Source: Oceanospirillales bacterium (GTDB taxonomy: Bacteria > Pseudomonadota > Gammaproteobacteria > Xanthomonadales > SZUA-36). Taken from it: DNA of 11,287 nucleotides. The stretch's first letter is position 1; each line of letters opens with the position of its first letter. The notes below the pieces were generated by a model, which did no database searches, was not told the origin of the DNA, and worked only from the letters and a program-made list of their open reading frames with translations. Positions 7,390-11,287 of this stretch are shown one piece after another. Both the position numbers and the translations under genes were made by a program. The stretch lies in NCBI GenBank assembly GCA_003232965.1, contig QIKG01000273.1, forward strand, positions 1 to 11,287, read 5' to 3'.

Positions 7390-8403
7390 TTAACTGCTGT
7401 GAATAATACGCGGTTCTGCCTGTAGAGATAGCTTAAATTCAGACTGAACCGCATTTTGTATCTCTTTAGCGAGTTGCCAAAGGTCTATTCCTGATGCACT
7501 GCCGTGATTAACAAGAATCAACGCGTGTTTATCTGAAATACCCGCAGCACCTTTGCGGTAACCCTTATACCCGCATTTTTCGATTAGCCAGGCAGCTGAG
7601 ATTTTACTGCTTTTATCCCCTTGATCCCAATGGGGTAGTTCCGGGTAATCCTCAAGCAGTTGCTGCAAGTGGGTGTTTTCGATTATCGGGTTTTTGAAAA
7701 ACGACCCAACATTGGGCAGCAGTGTGGGGTCTGGGAGCTTTTCGCGGCGTAAAGAACAAACCGCAGCCGCAACATCGCCGGGTAGGGGGTTAGCAATACC
7801 CATACTATCCAGCTTTTGTTTTAGCCCGCTATAACCAAGACGCAGTCGTGGTTTACGGGATAATTTCAGGGTGATGTTGAGAATCCAAAAGCGATCTGCT
7901 TGTTGACGAAAAATACTATCACGATAGCTCAGCTGGCAATCATTAGCTTTGAGCATAACCGCGCGCATGTGTTTTCTATCCCAGGCTTCAACCAACTCTA
8001 GGCTATCGCTGAGCTCTACACCGTAAGCACCTATGTTTTGTATAGGTGCGGCCCCAACCGTGCCGGGAATTAAGGCGAGGTTTTCAATGCCTGATAAACC
8101 CTGCTCTAAAGCCCAGATTACGGATTCATGCCAGTTATTTCCAGCCTGGATGCGCACATAAGCATGTTTATCGGTAGCATCTATGATTTGCCGACCCTGT
8201 AAACGATTCAAGATGATATCGCCGGGATAATCAGTGGCAAATAATATATTCGTGCCTGCACCCAGCATCATCGGTTTATGCAGCGGCATTTGGGTTAGTT
8301 GAGCAAGGTCTTGCAGATGGTCCAGTACAAACAGGCGCTGGCAGTTTGCTGCTACTGAAAAACTGTTGTGATCTTTTAGTTGGGTGGCGGGCAGCTGTTT
8401 CAT
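7390..8403 (-). CDS. murB: UDP-N-acetylenolpyruvoylglucosamine reductase
   Basis: This 337-residue cytoplasmic flavoprotein reduces UDP-GlcNAc-enolpyruvate to UDP-MurNAc with NADPH, the second committed step of peptidoglycan precursor synthesis. The N-terminal FAD-binding domain shows MLGAGTNILF, SGIENLALIPGTVGAAP and IQNIGAYG. The active site has Y160-R161 (SYRDSIFR), S234 (GSFFKNP, the serine that protonates the intermediate) and E330 (AEPRIIH) near the C-terminus. Length and the Tyr-containing loop fit type I MurB (E. coli has 342 residues). Its ATG overlaps the pyrD TGA (ATGA, 4 bp), and no ribosome site is obvious, so translation is probably coupled to pyrD. Confidence 0.96.
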   Translation of the reverse strand: MKQLPATQLKDHNSFSVAANCQRLFVLDHLQDLAQLTQMPLHKPMMLGAGTNILFATDYPGDIILNRLQGRQIIDATDKHAYVRIQAGNNWHESVIWALEQGLSGIENLALIPGTVGAAPIQNIGAYGVELSDSLELVEAWDRKHMRAVMLKANDCQLSYRDSIFRQQADRFWILNITLKLSRKPRLRLGYSGLKQKLDSMGIANPLPGDVAAAVCSLRREKLPDPTLLPNVGSFFKNPIIENTHLQQLLEDYPELPHWDQGDKSSKISAAWLIEKCGYKGYRKGAAGISDKHALILVNHGSASGIDLWQLAKEIQNAVQSEFKLSLQAEPRIIHSS

Positions 8404-9443
8404 CTAGTCGGCGGTGGCATCCGTGAACCAGAAATTTCTTTGGCGATATCTGCGATCAATCCTGGGCCTTGATAAATAAATCCGGTGTAGATTTGCACCA
8501 GATCAGCACCCAGTTGGCGCTTGCCTAATGCATCAATGCCCGACATTATTCCGCCGTTGCCGATTAGATTTATTTTTTTAGGCAATGCTTTTCTAAACGA
8601 TTTGAGTGTTTGGTTTGCTGAATGTAGAAGCGGGGCACCAGAGAGCCCACCGGCTTCTTCAGCATGTTGTTGGCCGCTGACCACTTGCCGATCAATCGTG
8701 GTATTGGTGGTGATAACGGCTTCAATCTCATTCTTGGCAATACAATCAGCCATCGGCTGAATATCTTCCTCGATTAAATCCGGCGCAACCTTAACCGCAA
8801 AAGGTATCCGGAAACCATGTTCTTCAGTAAGTTTCTTGCGTCGCTGGTTTAATTTGGAAAGTAACTTATCGAGGTCTTTAACCCCTTGTAAATCTCGTAG
8901 TCCCGGGGTATTGGGAGAGGAGATGTTGATGACGATATAGTCGGCATGAGCATAAACTTTTTCGAGACAAATCAAATAATCATCAACAGCCTGTGCATTT
9001 GGGGTGTCTTTATTTTTGCCGATATTAATACCTAAAACACCTTTCCAACGACGTTTTTCAACCTGCCTAACCAGGTGATCTACGCCTTTATTATTAAACC
9101 CCATACGATTAATAATGGCCTGCGATTTTGGCAGGCGGAATAAACGCGGGCGCGGGTTGCCTGATTGTGGCTTAGGGGTAACCGTGCCAATTTCCAGAAA
9201 GCCGACACCCAGACCACCAAGGGCGTCGATATAGTCGCCATTTTTATCCAGGCCGGCAGCAATACCTACACGGTTGGGAAAATCTATCCCCATTACCGTA
9301 CAGGGATCCGCTGCCGGATCTCGAAATAACCAACTGCGGAAGCCAATATCATTACCCAGCTTCAGGCTTTCAAGCGCCATATCATGAGCCGTTTCCGGCG
9401 GGACTTTGAAAAACCCTTTACGCAGTAGCTTATAGAGACTCAT
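8400..9443 (-). CDS. pyrD: Dihydroorotate dehydrogenase (quinone), class 2
   Basis: This 347-residue FMN enzyme oxidises dihydroorotate to orotate in UMP synthesis and passes electrons to membrane quinone. The N-terminal amphipathic helices (LYKLLRKGFFKVPPETAH) are the membrane-docking segment that defines class 2. FMN and substrate motifs include GIAAGLDKNGD, IGTVTPKPQSGNPRPR, NRMGFNNKG, GINIGKNK, ITTNTTIDR and LIGNGGIMSG. The catalytic base is S176 in NISSPNTPGLR, equivalent to Ser175 of E. coli PyrD. The gene lies 33 bp after the aldehyde dehydrogenase gene and overlaps murB by 4 bp. The ATG has no clear Shine-Dalgarno site; a five-codon frame (MSNNQ) ends across the start as ATGA. Confidence 0.96.
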   Translation of the reverse strand: MSLYKLLRKGFFKVPPETAHDMALESLKLGNDIGFRSWLFRDPAADPCTVMGIDFPNRVGIAAGLDKNGDYIDALGGLGVGFLEIGTVTPKPQSGNPRPRLFRLPKSQAIINRMGFNNKGVDHLVRQVEKRRWKGVLGINIGKNKDTPNAQAVDDYLICLEKVYAHADYIVINISSPNTPGLRDLQGVKDLDKLLSKLNQRRKKLTEEHGFRIPFAVKVAPDLIEEDIQPMADCIAKNEIEAVITTNTTIDRQVVSGQQHAEEAGGLSGAPLLHSANQTLKSFRKALPKKINLIGNGGIMSGIDALGKRQLGADLVQIYTGFIYQGPGLIADIAKEISGSRMPPPTR

Positions 9444-9476
9444 TGATTGTTACTCATTAGGATCACATTACCCAAA

Positions 9477-10994
9477 TTAGAGATCGAATTTGATACCCTG
9501 AGCCAAGGGCAGATCCAATGACCAATTTATGGTGTTGGTTTGTCTGCGCATATAATTTTTCCATGCATCCGAACCTGATTCACGCCCACCACCGGTTTCT
9601 TTTTCACCACCGAATGCACCGCCGATTTCTGCACCAGAAGTGCCGATATTCACATTGGCTATGCCACAATCAGAACCGCTGTAGGAGAGGAAAATTTCAG
9701 CGTTGCGTAAGTCTCTGGTGAAGATGGCTGAAGACAGTCCCTGAGCAACATCATTTTGCAGATCCACAGCTTCTTTAACCGTCTTGAACGGAATAACATA
9801 GAGAATCGGGGCAAATGTTTCAGCTTGCACGATAGGCCAGTGATTTTCGGCTTTGATAATAGCAGGCTTAACAAAACAGCCTTCGTTACCCATGCGTTCA
9901 CCGCCGTAAAGCACCTCGCCTCCATCATTTGTAGCGGAGCTTATCGCATCCTGAAAACGCTGAACGGCTGCTTCATCTGTTAACGGCCCCATCAAAGTGG
10001 CTTCATCCAACGGGTCACCGACAACAACCTGGCCGTAAGCATTAACCAGTTTTTCTATTACGCTGGAATAAATATTTTCATGCACAAACAGTCTGCGTGT
10101 TGAGGTGCAGCGTTGTCCGGCAGTGCCGACTGCGCCAAATACAACGGCCGGTATAGCCAGTTTAAGATCAGCTGATTCATCAATAATTAATGCGTTATTG
10201 CCGCCCAGTTCAAGCAAGCTTTTACCCATGCGTTTAGCAACCTTTTCACCCACGCCGCGACCAATTTCGGTAGATCCTGTAAAGGAAATCAGGTTGACCC
10301 GTTTGTCTTCAACGAATTTTTCCGCTAGTTGGTGACCAGTTTCAATGAACGACAGGAAGATAGGTGGAAAACCGTTAGCTTCCAGGGTTTCGTTACAAAT
10401 ATTTTGTACCGCCACTCCACATAAGGCACCTTTTGGAGAAGGTTTCCAGATGCTTACATTGCCGCAAATGGCTGCTAGAAATGCATTCCAGGCCCAGACT
10501 GCTACCGGGAAGTTAAACGCGGAAATAATGCCGACCAGGCCAAGTGGATGCCACTGCTCGTACATGCGGTGATCCGGGCGCTCAGAATGCATCATCAAGC
10601 CATACATCATCCGCGATTGGCCAACGGCGAAATCGCCGATATCAATCATTTCCTGAACTTCACCATCGCCTTCTGCTTTGATTTTCCCCATTTCCATGGC
10701 AACCAGACTACCGAGGGCATCTTTCTTTTCACGCAGGGCGTTAGACACCAAGCGAATAGCCTCGCCGCGCTTTGGTGCTGGAATTTTTCGCCATTCGGCA
10801 AACACTCGTTGGGAATTCTCTATCACCCGCTCATAATCGGCGTCGGATGCAGCATAAACGCGCGCGATAACTTCACCGGTTGTCGGATTAATCGATTCGA
10901 TTATGCCGGCATCTTTAGTTTTTGACCATTCACCATTACCAAAGTAGGCGCCGGGGTTGTAGTCGTTGATACCCAGTTGTTTCAAAAAATCCAT
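9477..10994 (-). CDS. amaB: Alpha-aminoadipic semialdehyde dehydrogenase (ALDH7/antiquitin family)
   Basis: The protein has 505 residues from the ATG at 10992-10994. It is predicted to oxidise 2-aminoadipate 6-semialdehyde to 2-aminoadipate with NAD+ in lysine catabolism; the family may also oxidise betaine or other aldehydes. The ALDH active site is complete: N161 (SAFNFPV), E262 (LLELGG) and C296 (AGQRCTSTRR). R295, just before the cysteine, corresponds to the Arg that binds aminoadipic semialdehyde in human ALDH7A1, and GEVQE carries the likely partner Glu. The C-terminal signature GAEIGGAFGGEKETGGGRES, followed by WKNYMRRQTNT, is diagnostic of the antiquitin family. The GTG at 11013-11015 was rejected as the start because GAGGGC precedes the ATG at suitable spacing. 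This is the first gene of the minus-strand run. The symbol follows Pseudomonas usage and is by family, not by experiment. Confidence 0.91.
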   Translation of the reverse strand: MDFLKQLGINDYNPGAYFGNGEWSKTKDAGIIESINPTTGEVIARVYAASDADYERVIENSQRVFAEWRKIPAPKRGEAIRLVSNALREKKDALGSLVAMEMGKIKAEGDGEVQEMIDIGDFAVGQSRMMYGLMMHSERPDHRMYEQWHPLGLVGIISAFNFPVAVWAWNAFLAAICGNVSIWKPSPKGALCGVAVQNICNETLEANGFPPIFLSFIETGHQLAEKFVEDKRVNLISFTGSTEIGRGVGEKVAKRMGKSLLELGGNNALIIDESADLKLAIPAVVFGAVGTAGQRCTSTRRLFVHENIYSSVIEKLVNAYGQVVVGDPLDEATLMGPLTDEAAVQRFQDAISSATNDGGEVLYGGERMGNEGCFVKPAIIKAENHWPIVQAETFAPILYVIPFKTVKEAVDLQNDVAQGLSSAIFTRDLRNAEIFLSYSGSDCGIANVNIGTSGAEIGGAFGGEKETGGGRESGSDAWKNYMRRQTNTINWSLDLPLAQGIKFDL

Positions 10995-11000
10995 GTTTAT

Positions 11001-11006
11001 GCCCTC
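11001..11006 (-). promoter_or_regulatory. Shine-Dalgarno site setting the aldehyde dehydrogenase start
   Basis: GAGGGC on the minus strand lies 6 nt before the ATG at 10992-10994. A start at the GTG further upstream would place this site inside the coding region. Confidence 0.7.
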
Positions 11007-11009
11007 GTG

Positions 11010-11025
11010 TGACACTAGCGTGTCA
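11010..11025. promoter_or_regulatory. 16-bp palindrome, possible operator
   Basis: On the minus strand the sequence is TGACAC-GCTA-GTGTCA: two perfect 6-bp arms with a 4-bp spacer. It starts 4 bp upstream of the ribosome site and lies downstream of the candidate promoter. A dimeric repressor bound here could block transcription, and a hairpin could affect translation. No regulator gene is next to it in this window. Confidence 0.4.
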
Positions 11026-11081
11026 AAAATAAGTGTTGATTAAGATCTGATTTCAGCCCGTAATTATCGCATTTACTAGAT

Positions 11082-11110
11082 TTTATAGCTAGCCAACTAT
11101 GGCAAGCCAA
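11082..11110 (-). promoter_or_regulatory. Candidate sigma70 promoter for the amaB-pyrD-murB-M28-Nudix run
   Basis: On the minus strand TTGGCT (11105-11110) and TATAAA (11082-11087) are separated by exactly 17 bp. The -10 matches five of six consensus bases and the -35 four of six. Transcription would start near 11075, leaving a leader of about 80 nt that contains the palindrome at 11010-11025. Confidence 0.45.
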
Positions 11111-11287
11111 ACCCCCAGATGGAAATATACATATTGCACAGGCTCTTGATACCGCAGCAAACGAAACAACCGTGGCTTCGATGGCTGCGATTCGTTTTTT
11201 TATTGCACTGTTGCCCCGTTAACTTCCTCCTCGTCATACCGGCGAAGGCTGGTATCCAGTGAAACCTAAAAAACTAATAAGGGTAGG
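11111..11287. other. Intergenic end of window
   Basis: Beyond the candidate promoter I see no supported gene. A plus-strand frame without an ATG start is open from 11064 to a TAA at 11220-11222 (52 codons, including SMAAIRFFIALLPR), but nothing identifies it as coding. A 7-bp inverted repeat with a T-run (11159-11200) and the REP-like unit are the only structures. Confidence 0.4.
11231..11260. repeat. REP-like palindromic repeat unit
   Basis: ATACCGGC (11236-11243) pairs with GCTGGTAT (11248-11255), with one G-U pair, around GAAG. The flanks TCGTC and CCAGT complete a shape common to dispersed intergenic repeats in proteobacteria (TCGTCAT, a GC stem with GAA loop, then ATCCAG). Only one copy is visible in this window, so its repeated nature is inferred from the motif. 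Confidence 0.55.

Noticed and set aside
10548..10925. Plus-strand frame of 125 codons opposite the aldehyde dehydrogenase gene
   Set aside because: It lies wholly inside a well-supported conserved gene on the other strand and its translation shows no recognisable motif.
11159..11200. Inverted repeat AAACGAA/TTCGTTT followed by a T-run, possible terminator
   Set aside because: The stem is short and AT-rich with a 25-nt loop, and no rightward gene precedes it.
11064..11222. Plus-strand frame of 52 codons without a start, ending in IRFFIALLPR
   Set aside because: This length is expected by chance, there is no start codon or ribosome site, and I recognise no family.
1..11287. A new defence, secretion or mobile system spanning several genes
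   Set aside because: The intact genes all belong to known enzyme families, and no transposase, toxin-antitoxin pair, nuclease-helicase set or array is present.

Overview
The window looks like a chromosomal segment of a marine-type gammaproteobacterium. A Cellvibrionales/Pseudomonadales-like lineage is my inference from a class 2 PyrD joined to MurB, an IPTL-CTERM protein, a proteobacterial-type glutaryl-CoA dehydrogenase and an antiquitin-type aldehyde dehydrogenase. Base composition is moderate, with clearly AT-rich patches around 2.2-2.4 kb and 3.3-3.9 kb. I see no tRNA, rRNA, CRISPR array, phage gene or transposase.

Layout. (1) Bases 1-2008, plus strand: the 3' part of a secreted ExeM/NucH-like nuclease ending in a thrombospondin type 3-like calcium loop and an IPTL-CTERM sorting tail. 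(2) Bases 2009-2414: two hairpin/T-run structures, then on the minus strand a 40-codon remnant of a response-regulator receiver domain. (3) Bases 2415-3689, plus: an exported amidohydrolase with a full set of metal ligands; its true start is a GTG inside the longest open frame. (4) Bases 3690-3909: a stop-interrupted open frame of uncertain origin and a candidate promoter. (5) Bases 3910-5073, plus: glutaryl-CoA dehydrogenase. (6) Bases 5060-10994, minus: a tight five-gene run in the order alpha-aminoadipic semialdehyde dehydrogenase, pyrD, murB, an M28 lipoprotein peptidase and a Nudix hydrolase. Its junctions are a 33-bp gap, an ATGA overlap, a 42-bp gap from the corrected M28 start, and a TAGTG overlap. 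(7) Bases 10995-11287: a candidate promoter and a 16-bp palindrome for that run, then a REP-like inverted repeat near the window end.

How the genes fit together. Glutaryl-CoA dehydrogenase and the antiquitin-type dehydrogenase both belong to lysine/2-aminoadipate catabolism, although they lie on opposite strands, separated by other genes. PyrD (UMP synthesis) and MurB (peptidoglycan precursor synthesis) are housekeeping enzymes. The nuclease, amidohydrolase and M28 peptidase are exported hydrolases, consistent with scavenging of DNA and peptides.

No new multi-gene system is evident. The least explained material is the two intergenic stretches flanking the amidohydrolase and the control region upstream of the dehydrogenase.
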